A stretch of DNA of 64,000 nucleotides from Dasyornis broadbenti (GCA_013397935.1 VZRN01003246.1:1-64000), one strand, 5' to 3'. Shown: positions 38,901-53,900, counted from the stretch's first letter. A program made the numbers and translations. Notes: generated by a model not told the origin, from the letters alone.

Positions 38901-41900
38901 TTAGCCATATACACTTGACTATACCCGAAAGTAAAAATTCTGCTTAAATGTTCTCCTTGTGGGTAAACCCTGGTAGACAGCTAATCCCCACGTAGCCACA
39001 TGCTTACTTCCATGCAGCAGGGTCGGGGAGAGAATGAGAAGGATAAAAAAGGGGAAAAGTCAGCAGCTGAGATAAAGACAGTTTAATATGAAAAACAAAA
39101 GCTTTGTATGCCAAGCAAAGAAAAGCCCCAGCCTCAAAGTGGTAGGTGAAACCGTGGTGAAATGAAGGCAAAGCACTTTCCAGTAGGCTTTCCGATTTCC
39201 TTGACATTCCAGGGACTTGTTGTGTCTTTGTTAGCTGAGTAAAGATTATAACTGTTTTCTTACTGCAGATAGATGCTGATCTGAAATTACGTGAATGACA
39301 TTGTGTACTGTCCTGCTTTAGTAAGAGCAAATAATTTTTCTGTGTAGAATTGAATTATTTTCTTGCTGTGAAGGAATTTATAATGCATGGAATGATTAAG
39401 AAGACACAGTAGAGAAGAAGGAAACCTTTAGTCAGAATCTTAGCATAACTAACATGTTTGTGGACATAGGCTTTGTTTGCTGAACAAGCTTGTTGGGAAA
39501 GATAAGACAAGCTTTTCTTCATTCCCTCCAAACACAGATTTTTTAATGGATGAGTTGGAGACAGCCCAGAGCATAACAGGACAGGAAGTAATTTGCATTA
39601 TAGAAGGAAGAGCTAAATTGGTATGACAAGGAATAATAATCATAAACAAATAAGTACCTTTTCTTATAGCATGCTGAAAATATTATAAAATTAAAAGACA
39701 GCCTTTAAAGAAATCACTGCTTTTTAAAAATTTATCCATTTTTAATGTATGATGTGATGTATCTGTTGATACTTACTCACAAGAAGAAATAGTGTAATGC
39801 AGTATTTAAGTGTTAACACAGTGACCTTAATTCATTGTTTCAACAATATGCAATTTTGCAGAAAGATTTTGAAAATATGAAGATTTTTACTTGTTTTACT
39901 CCTTACTTATGTTTTACTTACACAGTATTCTATTAACCAAGTACAATATCTTTCAAAAATTAGATTTCATAAGTAAATCTTCTGGAGTTTTTTTGTCTGT
40001 AAATGTGTGAACTCAGACATTTGAGCATGTCTTGAATTTGAGTTATTCTTGTGTTCAGTAGGATCCATGCAGCCTATCTTCTCAGAGTTTTTCTGTTAAG
40101 TGCTGGGTCCAGAAATGCCTTAAGATGAGTAATTTGCTTTCAAGAAGACTGAATAAATACAACTTTTTGCTTGATGTTCCTTCTCACACTTCCTTTCCTC
40201 TGGGGGTTGGAGGATAGAACCAGAAACATCACTGCTTGCCTGACCCACAAAAGCATGAGGTTTTAGTTAGGATTTTGGATAGGTTTCAGAATGTACTCAG
40301 ACGTTTTGCATGTGATCATCAAGAGCCTGCGCTAGTGCCCTTTTACTCTTCCTGCAAGTGAATTTCTGTGTTCCAAAGAGCAAGCAAACAACAACAGGGA
40401 TTATTCACTGACTGTGCTGTGAATCAGTTATCTATTAGCAAAATTCAACAAAACTGATATAACTTCTGTTGGGTGATGTTCTAGAAGAACAGCACAACAA
40501 TTTTTCAAGTTAGCATTTGTTAGTTTAGTAATTTTTTTTTTTCACTTCAAAGTTTTTTTTTTAATTGCTTTCTCCAAAATTTTGAGGCATTTCTTTTCAA
40601 GCTGTGACAAGACAACACATACAGTGACAGAGCAGGGAGAGCTGGCAGTTAGAAAAGCTGAGTGACTCTTATATTTTTGCTTGGAAACCAAGGTAAGGAA
40701 GAAGGTAGTTAGGAGTTTGTGACTGTCTCAAGGATTCATAATAAGAAACTACATTAATTCCTATGTTAACTGCTCCTGGAAATAGACATACAGTCCTACA
40801 GTGAATCAGTGAATGTAGTGCTCAGAGGAGATGCAGGAAGAGCTTGCTAACATTTTTAATCATTTAATCTTCTGCTGGATAGCAGCAGCAGGATGTCCAG
40901 AGCTGTTATTCTGAAAGGAGCAAAAGAACAAAGAGGAGGATGGAAAACAAAATAGTGCCTGCATTATCCTCAACACAGGTGTCTGGGAAGGGATGGTGGG
41001 ATGTGGTGAGAGGGTGATATATCTTTCTGTTAGAGGAAGTGGTGAGTTGGGTAGGGGAGCAGGCCCAATGATGTTCAGAGTGACGTTCTACCAGTTTTAA
41101 CAGCTAGGAATATAGTATGGCATCAGCAAATAAATTGAGAAGGTCTACAAATTGTGCAATTTACTTGTTTATGTCAGATTTATAAGATTTATGCCTAATA
41201 TTTAAAGTCCCCATACTAAGCAATTATTTATAGGATCATAGAGTAATTTAGTTTGGAAAAGACCTTTAGGATCATCGAGTACAACCATTAATCTAACACT
41301 GGGAAGTCCACCACTCAGCTGTGTTCCTTAGTGCCAAATCCATGTGTCCTTTAACTACCTCCAAAGATGATGACTCCACCACTTTCCTGGCCACCCTGTT
41401 CCAAATCCTGATAACCCTTTTGGTGGAGAATTTTTTCCTAATAACCAATCTAAACAACCTCTGATGAACTTGAGGCTCTTTCCTCTTGTCCTGTCACTTA
41501 CTGCCTGAGAGAAGACACCAATACCAGCCTCACTGACTTGCATTCAGGTAGATGTAGAGAAACTAAGAAACTTGGAAGATTCCTGTCTTAACAGTGTTTT
41601 GGTTTTGTATTTTGATTTGTTTTTTGGTTTTCTTCAGAATGTGTTATTGAAATTTGTTGTAAAAATGGGAATTCTCTATCTTGTTTGTGAACTGCCATAC
41701 AGTTAAGGAACTTAACTCTGCAGTTTGGATCTAAATTTTGCCTTGTTATTTCAACTCACTTAGATTTAGACTAATTTACCCATTGATAGATCAAAGGTAA
41801 AGAAATACCCAAACCAGATTTAACCAATAATTTCTGGATAGAAGCTGGCATGAGTTCCATCATCTTGAACATTAAGCAGTGGCTCTGTGAGTTTGAGATA

Positions 41901-44900
41901 ATAACTTTAACCAAAGTTCCCCTTTGTTTTAATCCCCATGAAGAGAAACTACTTACTGATAATCATTTCTTTTCCAGAAGAATTTTCATGACAATAACTT
42001 AATGTTTAAGTTGCACTTGTTTAAATGTTTTGGCCCCAAGCCCATACATTAACTCAGACTCTCTGAGAGCTAGGTATGGAAATGCAAATGACAAAGTTGC
42101 CCATCAAGCTTCCAAATTGTGGCTTTTGTTTTTCAGCAATGAACTAATTTTAGACTTCTTTCTGCTTGTTTCATTTTCCTTTTAAGTAACCCACTCTTTA
42201 CCCATATTTAATGTATTTGAACTGCAGAAATCTTTATGAACAAAGCCTGGGTATTTTTACACAAGTTTTAAGTTGAACAGCTTACAGAAGTGGAACAGCT
42301 GAAAAGTGGAAATATCAGTAACAAATAAATTTTTGAGTATTTTTGCTGATCAATCTTAGTTGGAATTTACATATCATGAAATTGGCTTTATGGGCCAGGA
42401 AAAAAGGATCAACAAACACAAGTCACTGCATTACTGTTTTGGAAGACATTTGAGGACATCAAAATATCTGCTGCATAGGGGAGTATGCAAACGAGATGCA
42501 GTTTTCACTTGGGCTGCTGACATTCAAAGTAATTCATCCCAGAAAAGATCGTCGCTGAACCATCAAATAATTCCTTTTTCTCTTTTTTAAACTTCTGTTT
42601 TACAGAAGAGGAGAGAGGACTATATCTTGGAGAGCTGGTAACATTAGACAGGTGTTGTTGTTATGCATAGACTTTTTTTTTTCTGTTGAAAAGATTTTAT
42701 TTTTCTGTTGTCAGAAATCTCGGAAATCAGACTGTAGACACTTGTATGAAGACAAATTTGTAGTACTTATTCTACAACTTCAAAACCTGTTTAGCCACTA
42801 GAAGCCTTTTGTGTTCAATTGACTTTTACTCGAACCTTCAAGTGCTCATTCTGACTCAACAGCTGTCACTGAAGGGATCTACTCTCATTGCAGCCTGACA
42901 TACAAACCATATTAAACCTTTAGGCCAAGGGTGGCCTTAGAGCAGCTTGTATTTCTAAATGCAACTAAAATAAGAGTAAATATCTTTAGAGGAATTACCT
43001 TAATCCTAAATAGATTAGAAAGTTTGTAAACCAGGGGAAATTATTTTAAACTTGTCATATTTTTTTCCCCAAATACTGTACTCTTAGGCACAGGTTTACA
43101 GAAGGCTGCTTGCTCAGATTGTCCAGAAGAGCTTATCAGCAAGCAGTGAACAAATAATTTAAAACTAAGTTCTTTCAAAAATAAGTACCTCTCGGTTAGA
43201 ATCATATAGCAGTTCTCCTGTCTGTAAGTACAGGTCTGTTCAACTGTTCTTATTACCATTTTCTGCCAAATATGTGAAATGTCTGCTCAATTTTTTTTGC
43301 TCAATTTCTACTTTCTGTTCCTTTTTTTTTGTTGTTGTTAGATAAAGCAACCTACAGCAATGCCTGTGTGTTGATTTTGACTGTCCTAACGCATGCAGTT
43401 CATCAAGGAGAAGTAAGACAGTAGACCACAGCAATTAACAGCTGATACAAAAGCCAAACCTAATTCTTAAAGAATGGTTGCAGTTCTGGGGGTAATTCCA
43501 CGCTGCGCGTGGAATATTGCTAGCAAATAAAGTATAGAAACTCTCCAAGACTGTCTGTAGCATTACTGGTGCTACTGAATATTTATTTTTCACTGCACCT
43601 TTTTTTTTTCTTTCTTTTATATGCTGGACTTGCCATAGTGAGTAATTGGTGAAACAGACAGAAGGTAGTGCTAAGGCAATGTCAAGGGTTATGGGACATG
43701 GCTTCGGATTCGTATTTTTTCACTTTTGGGGGGAAAAATGGAATTCAGTGTATTGGTCTGGATTGACTATCAGTTGTTTTTGTTGTCTGTGACAACAAAA
43801 CTGGACTACATAGCGCCAGTCCAGGCCCAGTCAATACTGTATTCCTACTGTTAAATTCTCTGGTTCAGCAGAGATGGGAGGGAATTCTGTTTCAGAAGTA
43901 ACATTGGAGGTGGTCTCCTTTCAGATGTCAACAGGTAATGGAGCTTCTATGTACTCAGTGTTCAGGTGGATTGAGAGGCTCCAATCCATAGTTCTGGTCT
44001 GGCCATGAGCATTAAGATGACAGGCGCTTCAGCGTATGAGTGGGTCTGTTTGTTTATCTGACTTTCAAAACCTAGACTTCATATTTATACTCAACGGTCA
44101 GAAATCCTGGCTTTCCTTTCCCAGCTGCTGATGCTGCATCAACACTGAATTACAGTTTAAAGGTTAAATACCAATATAGTTGCTTTTAGCCAGTTGATTT
44201 AAGTGTCTCATATAGTTTTTGTTCAGGTTTTGAAGTGCTTGCCTGAGCAAGCAACCTGTCATAAGCCTTATTAGAGAACTGAGGTTATTTATGATTTGAC
44301 CAGTAGGTTTTAAAATTACCGTAACACAGAACGCAACTCCCGATCTGCATCCAAACATAACAGAAGGTTTCAGATAGCAGGAACTCTTTTTTCTCTTAAG
44401 CACTTACTGGTAGAGTGAGGGTTTACTGACATATACTGCCAGGGATCAATTAATGCTTATTATTTGTATTCTTTGAGAATTTTGTGGGGAAAAAATTAGA
44501 TGTCACCTAGTGATGAGATAATGTCATCTCTGTGTTCAAATCATGTGCTAAAGATAGTGCAATACAGCATATAAATAGGACATAATAGATATATATGGAT
44601 TTGAATGATGCCTGAATGAAAAGGAAAGTAGAACTATGAAAAGCAAAACAAAAACCCATTGCCTCAGTAATCTTGTGAGGGTTTTATTCTTAAAATATTT
44701 TATGTTCCATGAAACTATTGATACAAAATATTGTAAGTTTTCTAAGTTGTCGCTTTTGTTTCTTGATCTTTGTTTTTTCTTATTTCATTTGCGGAAATGG
44801 TTAAGTAGGGTAGGATGTTGCTTCCATCTCTGGATTTTTGAAACTCCTTTCCATCATATTAGGTTATGCAATTCACAAACAGCATTAACTAAAGTTTCCA

Positions 44901-47900
44901 GCCTTATTCTATCTTTAGGTTTAGAAAAATATAATTTATATCTAAGAAAATGTTAACAATGAACAAGTGTGCATTTTCAAAGTCTACTAGTTCAGATGCT
45001 GTCAGTTAAACCTCTTCTTTGCCAGCCAAGGCCACTTTAGTCCTCATCTGTTGAAAAAAAATATGGATAGCAAGTTGTATTTTATCTTTTACCTCTGAGC
45101 ATTCTTGTATCTGTTGACTTAAATACTAATGCTGATTTGCATTAACAAAAACCCTTTACTAGTGGTGTTTGGAACTAGTGATTTTTAGTCTTTATTAAAT
45201 AAGTAATTATACTTACTGAAATACTTCTCACCTTTTGAATTTCCAGTGTAGTATTTAGAATCAAAATTACCTTCAAAATGCCTCTGTATGACAACTTCAG
45301 CAACTGTCACAGTGAATCTGTGTTTTGGCACTCCCCTTTGGGCTGCCTATCTCTTTTCTTTCCTCTCAGATGGGGTAGAAACAATAACTAGGACAGTATT
45401 TTTGGGTGAGAATAGGATTTAAGATTTGGAGCAAGTCTCAAGCAATGAGTCCAGCATGAGATGCACAAACAAGAATGAATGTTCCCTTCTGTCTTCTATA
45501 AAAACATTAATGTTTGGCAGTTCAGAATTGGGATGATTGATCTGCTGTTCCCTGTTTAGCAGAATTGGTAAACTACCATTAGCAAGAGCAGAACCCAAGT
45601 ATATAGTTTTTATTTTTACAATTCTGTTAAAATTATATTTATATTAAGTAACTGGGCATAAATAAATAGATTTATGGCTTCTATTAGTTAAATGTGGAAG
45701 TCAAGACTGTGCCGAATTAAATTTTAAAAACCCCCAAACTTTGAAAAAAGTGATTGAATACTATATGCTATGTTGCTTTTCCATAGTAACACTTCTGATA
45801 TTTTAGAATATCAGAGAGATTTGGAATATTAAACATTTCTCTGTATCTGCCTTCCCCTTTGAAGTTGCATATTTGCAACAGACAGTTCAGGAGGAAAAGT
45901 ATGGCCCTTTAATAGTGTTTCGAAATTCTTAGTGCCTCAAGTGTCCTTGTACACATTTTAGATGACTCTTTAATGTGACAATTCAGTTTTGTTTCTACAG
46001 TCAAATCTAGCCTTTCTCTCCTGCCATGCATAACGATTTTTTTTTAATATAGTGACAGCCTCAGTGGTTTGTTTGTGCATTTTAAATGTTAAATTATTTT
46101 AAATTTAAAATAGAAACTATTATTTGTTTATACGTTGGTTTAATCGTAACACATAACATTTCTCAAAGCTTCCTGCATATTCCTTATGCTATTTTCCTAT
46201 AACTTGTTTTGTTCCTTTTTGCATGGAAACTGTACAATGCAAGTACATATCGTTTTCATTGGCTCTCATATTTCATCTTGTTCTGGTCACTAGCTTGAGA
46301 GGCCTTAAGACATAAGATATATGTGAGAAATTTCACTACGTAAAGCTAAGTAGGTATTTTTGGTTTCCTCTCTCATAAATATAGATGAATACTGTACTGT
46401 GAGTAACGTGTTCACCTTTCCCTAAAAGAGCAGACTCTATAGCAGGTACACCTATTATTTGCAAGCTTTCTAGAGCCATGTCTTCATGTCAACTGCACAG
46501 ATCATATTACCTCTTAAGGACGGTGCAAGGGTAGCAGAAAACTTTAATACTTTTGTCATGGCTGTAATAGGTTCTCTTTAATTTGTGGAGTGTTTCTAAT
46601 TTTTTGGTTTTTTCTGATTCATTGAGAAATTATTATTTCACTAAGCAAAATATAAATTTTAAGTTTTAATGGAAACATTCTTTTGCTATTTAATTTTCAA
46701 CCTTTGTTTTTTCTTTTTTCTGAAACGATTTACTGAGTATATTGCTTTTGATACAAGAGAGTTCAGTGACTTCATATGTGTCATTATTCCTGCAGAATTC
46801 CTTCATTGTCTTTTCCATGTGACATGATGTTAGATACTGACAAGGATTAACTAACTTACAGAGTGGTAGCATTTGTACTGTTTTATATCCAAGACTGTGT
46901 ATCAGTGACCTGCTTTAGCCTTCACTATCTCATTCCTTTACTGCTAGTCCCAAAGATCAAATAAAGGAGAGAAGGTCAGGTTTCCATGTCTAAACAGTCT
47001 TACTATTTTTACAGTTGAGTTATATATGCATACAAACATACATCTCTCTGCTTGGAGCGTGCTTACCTGCCACACACAGAGTATTAGCAACTGCTCATAA
47101 ATGCTTTAAATAATTCCTCAGAGTCCTGGAAACAAGGAATTTTATCCTGTTTGCTAAACCTTAACAGTGTAGAACTAATTTTTCAATACTTAAGTAACAG
47201 TGGAGCCTTTGCTCTTCTGTTTTTTGACTGTGTGGCATAGTATTTATGCTCAATAGCATCTTTTCCTCAAACTCACCATCCTGGTAGCAAGCTCATTCAT
47301 GTATTTGGAATTGCATACTCTGATCTTACTATCTGTGCTGAAATCTTGCAAGTGCTTCACTGCTACTTCTAGGTGAGATGGCTTTTAGACAGGTACATGA
47401 AGATAAAAAATACCTTTAAAGGGAAAAAATCCACCTTAGAGTTGCTTTTTGCCCTGCTGGATGGCCTTAACAAAAGCAACCATACTTTAATAGGAGCTCA
47501 TCTATGTGGTGTGTCTGGAATTTGCTTTTTTGTCAGCAGCTGCTTCTGCTAAAAAAAAAAGGCCAAAGCTTTCAAATGTGGACATAAAAGTTAGGTACGC
47601 AAAACAGTATTATGGCTCTTAAGCATCTATAGCTATTTCTGAAATCATTGAACAAAATTTTTCTTTGACATAAGATCTGTGGTAGTTTGCTGGCACCATG
47701 CAGCTTCTTTACAGGGTAATTTTCCTTCTCTTGCAGTTACACTAATTTGTCCTGTGTTACATTTGGAATCTGAATTAATCTGCTTTGTGTATGTTTTAAG
47801 TGGGAGTGTTTATTGCTTGGCCAAATGTTGTATGAGAGATGACTGAAATGCGATGCTTGCAGTCATGCTCCTCAGGCTGCTCCTTACTCCTTGTGGCATA

Positions 47901-50900
47901 TTTCAGTTTAAGAATACTGGGTTTTACCCCTTCATGTAGCTGCTTAGCTCATATTGTAACAACCCTTGAGTTAAATTTGAAGTGTCATAAAAGTTCAATT
48001 CACTCACACAATCATGTTATCCAGTGAACCAGCAGGAAGCAAAGAGTTCAGAGTTTATCTGAGTGTTAAAGTGTTAAACAAATTTGCCATTCCAAAATTT
48101 TGTTCATCTCCAAAAAATGTATTCTGTGAATAAAGAAAACAATTTAAAAACCTTCTATGTCAGCATAAATAGCTCCAGTAACCTTTTGATGCTTTGTCTA
48201 TGTTCTTTCCAATGGCGACTAGTAGTCTGGTGATGCTTTTGATCTGCAGTAAAGTTTTCATCTTACAGATTTTGATTACTTCCAATTTATGCAAATATGT
48301 CTGTAGAAATTGGCTATAACTGTTGTTTTCCTAGAAATTAATGTCTCTTAGGTATTAAAACTGTGAACTGTCTTGAAGCTAACTTCTAGTTTAACTTTTC
48401 TATCTTTATTTCAATTTGAGATTTCTTAGTATAATTCTTTGTGACTGAAAGAGTTGTTAGTGCCTGCATGCAACTTTGAAAATATTGTCTTTAGAAGAAA
48501 CTTGTTAGAGAATAAGCTCTTCAAAAAGCAAACTGTTCTCTAAGCATCAGAGGTGATGAAGCCTACTTTCTGCTAGATTTATGCTCTTTATCTTTCTCCT
48601 CCTTCCCTCTGCAGTGCCTCCCCTGTCTACTACCTCTTTTGCTGGCCATGCAACAGCACATGCCATGGCTGGGGTTGGAGCTGTGTACTGATTGACTGCT
48701 ACCTTTTGGAGTGGTTAAGATGTGAGTCTTGATATGCCTTTTCTACATAGCAGATATGGATTTGGGTGTCTTCCACCAGCAGCTGGTTGTTTTGGGGTGG
48801 GGTAGTATTGGGACTTGAAGAAATTTGGTGTTGAGACAGATTTGATTGAAATAGTCCACATATTTCAAAAGCAACCAGCTGAGGGGAACAATCAAGAACT
48901 TCTGTTAGAGATAGTATAATGAATTCTTGATAAACTGTTCTTGAGTAGACCAATTGTAAATGAGCTTCTGTTGCAAAATACTTTCCATGTTTTTTTTCTC
49001 CACTAGTTTGTCTGTGTTTTCACTTGTACTTTAACTTAGCTTTCTATCCTCTGTATTCTGTGTAGCCTCCAATCTGACGTACAAGTGGACATGCTCCACT
49101 GTAGAGACCATAGTGCTGGACCACTGAACTGCAGCCACAGCCTGAAGGCTGGCATGTGGGCACTGTACTGGGAAATGCCATAAGGACAGAAAGTTCTGGC
49201 AGTTGCTTTCGCCCAGAGGTTGGAGCAGATGACCTCCTGAAGTCCCTTCCAACCTCAGATACCTTATGATCCTATTCCTAGTTAGAGAAGGTAGATCCAA
49301 ATTTCAGCAAACTCCCTGCTGTCATCCATCTCTGTATCTCTTGTTCAGCTTGACTAGTGCACTTTTCTCTGATCGAATTTTCTTTTTTCCTTATTTTAAG
49401 GCCTTTTCATTGCTACAGCTACTCATACTCCAGTTTTTCTGAGTTTGTGGCCTTGAAGCAGGAAGTCTTGATACATTTATAGTGAACTTTGAGGAACTTA
49501 GTATATCTGGTTTGAAAATATTATTTTCATCTTTTCTTTAAGGTGTTTTATTTTCACCATTGAGAATTTCAGCCATGTAGAAACTTGACTTTAATAAAAT
49601 GAAAAATAAAATAAATAATACATTAGAGGTACAGTCATATTGTAGGTTATCTATAGATTGGCAAAATGTATATTCTTGTCAGAAATTAATAAAACTTAAC
49701 ATAATTTCCAGTATTTTTACATACAGACAAAAATTCGGCTTTCTCATTCTGGAAAGATAGAATGCGAAAGGTAGAGGCGTGGCGTGAATATTTTTCAGTT
49801 GACCGTAGACATGCATGTCTGAAAGAGGTTCATTTCTGAAGTCTTGCATTTGGACAAAAATGCTCTATTGTATAGTCCCTTAGGACCTGTGACACGAGAC
49901 TAATTAGCTGAAAGATAACCTTTTACATAAACAGTAAAAGATATGATCAGAAGTTTCATTAAAATATGACTGCACGCTATAAAAATGTGATTTTAAAATT
50001 CATGTTCACTGATCCGTTTTCTATTAAGAACAAATTTTATGGAGGCAAACAGTCTGATTGGCATTGATTTGACTTCTTAGATGCATGGATTGTTTCAAGG
50101 ATTGTATCAGCTAGATCTTAAATGAAGATGTCAATTGGAACCAAAATTTTTATACATATATATTTTTACGTGAGAAATATTTTTATCACTTTTGCAGTGT
50201 TTGTGAAAAATGAAGTTTAAAAATGTCAAATGGATATTTTATTTGTGTGGCTGCCAACACATGGGTGGATTTTCTCCTCTGCTAAAGAACTTAACAAGTA
50301 ACATATTTGGAACACCTCTAGAACTGTATTGCCTGCTGTGCTTTACTGTGCAACATAAGAAATAATCCAACTTAAATAATTTAGTTGAATACAAATATAG
50401 TTTACTGGGGTAGAAGAAATGCAGCCAAGCCAGTGACATCAGTGAACTGGGAGAGCAATGCAATGGTATAGCTGACCTCTAGTTACAGTGTAAGACATTT
50501 GTGACTATGCGCAAGGGAAGCACCCTTTTGAAGATACTGAAAGCAAAATTACAGTAGGCAGAAAAGCATAGAAATATTTCCTGGAAACAATCTTAGGAGA
50601 GAATATGAAAGAGATCTTGATGGTATATACTGTAAACGTGTTTCCCATTCTGTAATTCAGTAAGATATCTTTGAGGTGTTACACTCAGGCCTTTTGTTTA
50701 TGATGTAATATATGGTCATTTCTTTTTCAGATCGAATTCAGTTACCCAGGAATATGATTGAAAACAGTATGTTTGAAGAGGAGCCCGATGTGGTTGACTT
50801 GGCAAAAGAGCCTTGTTTACATCCACTGGAGCCTGATGAAGTGGAATATGAACCAAGAAGCTCCCGTCTCTTGGTGCGTGGCCTTGGAGAGCATGAAATG

Positions 50901-53900
50901 GATGATGATGATGAAGATTATGAGTCATCAGCAAAATTGTTGGGGATGTCCTTCATGAACAGAAGCTCGGGTCTGCAGAATAACCTCTCTGTATATAGGC
51001 AAAATCCAAATGGATCATGCTCAGTGCCCTCTACGAGGACCATGGTGGTTTGCACAGTTGTTTTTGTGATTGCATTTTCATTAATAATAGTGATTTATCT
51101 TCTTCCGAAATGCACCTTTACCAAAGAAGGCTGCCATAAAAAAAATCATACAATGGAACTAATATACCCTTTGGCAACCAATGGAAAATTATTTCCATGG
51201 GCAAAAACTAGACTTCCTCCTGATGTTGTACCACTGCACTATGATCTTGTCGTGCAGCCAAACCTAACTACTCTGAAATTTGCAGGCTCTGTAAAAATAG
51301 TGGTCAACATCCTCCATGTAACTCAGAAGATTGTACTTCACAGCTCAGGACTTAATATCACCAAGGCAACAATTACTTCAGCACAAGGGCATCCAGCAAA
51401 GCCAGTTGAATTCCTGGAATATCCATTGCATGACCAGATTGCACTCATGGCTCCGGACGCTCTCCTTGTAGGACAGAATTACACTGTCAACATGGAATAT
51501 TCATCTAATTTATCAGACACGTACTATGGCTTTTACAAAATTTCTTACAAGGATGAGAATTCTAAGCAGAGGTATGCCCACTAATACAGCTTCTCTGTTC
51601 TGTCACTTCTAGATTGTGCTTTGACAACAGAAGTAAAAAGGTTGCTTTTTTTTATTGGACATTTTATGCAACTTATTCCTGTTGAGGAAAATCAGTCTTT
51701 AACCTTTTGATTAACCTACCTGGAAAATGTCTTTCATGGATGAGTTCTTTAAGTCAGGATAGCCTCACCTACGGTGAAATGAACTGCATTGTGGAGGTTG
51801 TAGGTAGTTGTAGTGTGGGGTTTTTTTAATTTGCTTAATTTTTAGTTTCTTTCTGGAAATTCTTCCCGTATCTCTCGAGCTCTTGAGTCTCAGGAGAGGG
51901 ACTGAGGAAACAAAGTCCTGTTACCATAGGAAGAGGTCAAGTTCAAGACCACCAGAGGAACCTGATGGAGCCCAGTGAGATGCATCACACAGTCCTAAGG
52001 GAACTAAGCGATGCCCTTGCGAAGCCACTCTCAGTCATATGAAAAGTCATGGCAGTCAGGCAAAGTACCAAATGGCTGGAGAAAAAAGAAACATCACACA
52101 CATTTTTATAAAGAATAGATTTATGTTCTTTATCAAGAAGATTATTAAAAATTGCCACCCCCCACAATGGGCCTTAAGTTGGTGATATACTTAAGAGTGC
52201 TCATGCCATTGTGGACAAGTAACTGTCCATGTAGGTTTTCTAGAAACAGTGTGGTGCAATAAACAAGAGACAGGAAAAGCAGTGTGGATCAGCTAAGCAA
52301 CTTATTGCAAACATTAAAGACATGCATTACCGTGAAGTAAGTGGGAGTAAGAGTGCAGTAAGTGTAGAAGGCAAAAATCACTTAAATGATTGAAACTCTG
52401 TGGGTTTTTTTCCTATTCTGATGTAGCTGCAGCTTTCTTTTTTTGTTGGGGCTTTTTTTTTTTGTATTTACTGTAGTAGAAAGAGAATGCGTAATTGTTC
52501 ACAGAGAAAAAATATGATCTGTGAGTAAGTTTTTGAGTTTTGTCCCACTTCAGTCCAGTGCTAAATGCTTTTGTTCAGGGACAGGATGTAGCATATGTTT
52601 TAACCTGTATGTTTTTCAATAAGTCCTCTTCAGATAACTCTTTAGTGATATCATCATTTCCATTGCCTTGCCTCCCCCTGCTTTTCGCAGGGACATTGTT
52701 TCTGTGTGCCTGTTTTGTGTGGTTTTGCAAATGCTGACTACTCTAATAACCTCTGTTGGTATTGCATTTTCTGTATAATGCTCAAGCTATCAAGCTAATT
52801 TTGCAAGAAAATTTATTTTCTTTAGTTTTACTTTTTTTGGAAGTTTTTAATATTTTCACAAAAAATATAAAAATTACCAAATGGTGGAATAACTCAACTT
52901 GCTGCCAGAAGCAAAGTAAAAATCAAATAAATTTGACCTTATTTATATTTTTATGCAGAATGGTTCTTTATTCTTTGTTTTTCTTCTGCGAAATCTTTGG
53001 GTGAAACTGCATTAGTTTGTCAGGGGGAAGAAAAGAGTAAGTTGAAAGCAGGCATGCAGTTTAATCTTATGAATTGTTAGCAGTGTGTGTTCTCAGAAAA
53101 GCTGTATATCCAAAAATGTTGGAATCATAGTGCAGAACAAAGAAACCCTCCAAACACTTGTGGGTAGCTTGGCAGTAGGTTAAAAAAAAAAGGCAAGGGG
53201 GAAGAAAAGGGCAATGTGGACCACTCTTCTCTGTTAAGCTCCAGTAAATACTTCAATTAGTGAACTTCTTGAACTCTGTGTTGTCTTGCAGGTGCAGAAG
53301 ACAGAGATGCTCTCCATCAAAAGCCGTAATTTCCGCAGCTAGTTAGTATAAAAATAGTAGAGAAGGAACGTAGACTTCTGAGAAGTCTTCTTGTGATATG
53401 AATAGCTGTTGGATTAGAGACAAGACAGTACATGAACTTGGACAGAATCCATCTACTAGCCAGCACAGGGAGCAGGCATACAGATAGATGAACTGTGGGA
53501 ACATCTGCAGGAAATGGCCTGGCAATTAGATGAAAAAGCTTCCTTGCAGTCCTATCTGCTGCAGAGGTTTCCAAACACTTATTTAGTGGGCATGCTCACT
53601 AACTTAATTTTTCAATTTTCTTTTTGTTCTCTCTCTCTGGAAACAGGCTGTCATGTATTTTGGTGATTGTTTCGTAATTGTGTTAATTCCAGGTGCATTC
53701 TTCTTTGTTCAGAAAGCCAAAAACAGCAAAAAGATTACTCCTCAAATAAGTATGTTACTGGATTTTAAATAAAAAGTTGTTAATTAAACATTTATTCTGA
53801 CTGGCCCAGCCTTGTCATCTACTATTCAAAAAACTATTCCTATAACAAGCTCTTAGAAGGTTTGGGAGGGAAATGACTGAAATTATTGTTCTGTCATAAA

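Larger units (their letters stand above)
29981..50730 (+). other. LNPEP: LNPEP intron 1 (20,750 bp)
   Basis: GTGAGT donor and TTTTTCAG acceptor. A large first intron is usual when exon 1 is a short CpG-island exon. It contains CR1 fragments at 30984, 32717, 36200, 41233 and 49130, poly(T) and poly(A) runs, and a suspicious N at 34131. No other gene, noncoding RNA or conserved exon was recognised on either strand; reported short ORFs are shadows. Confidence 0.9.
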
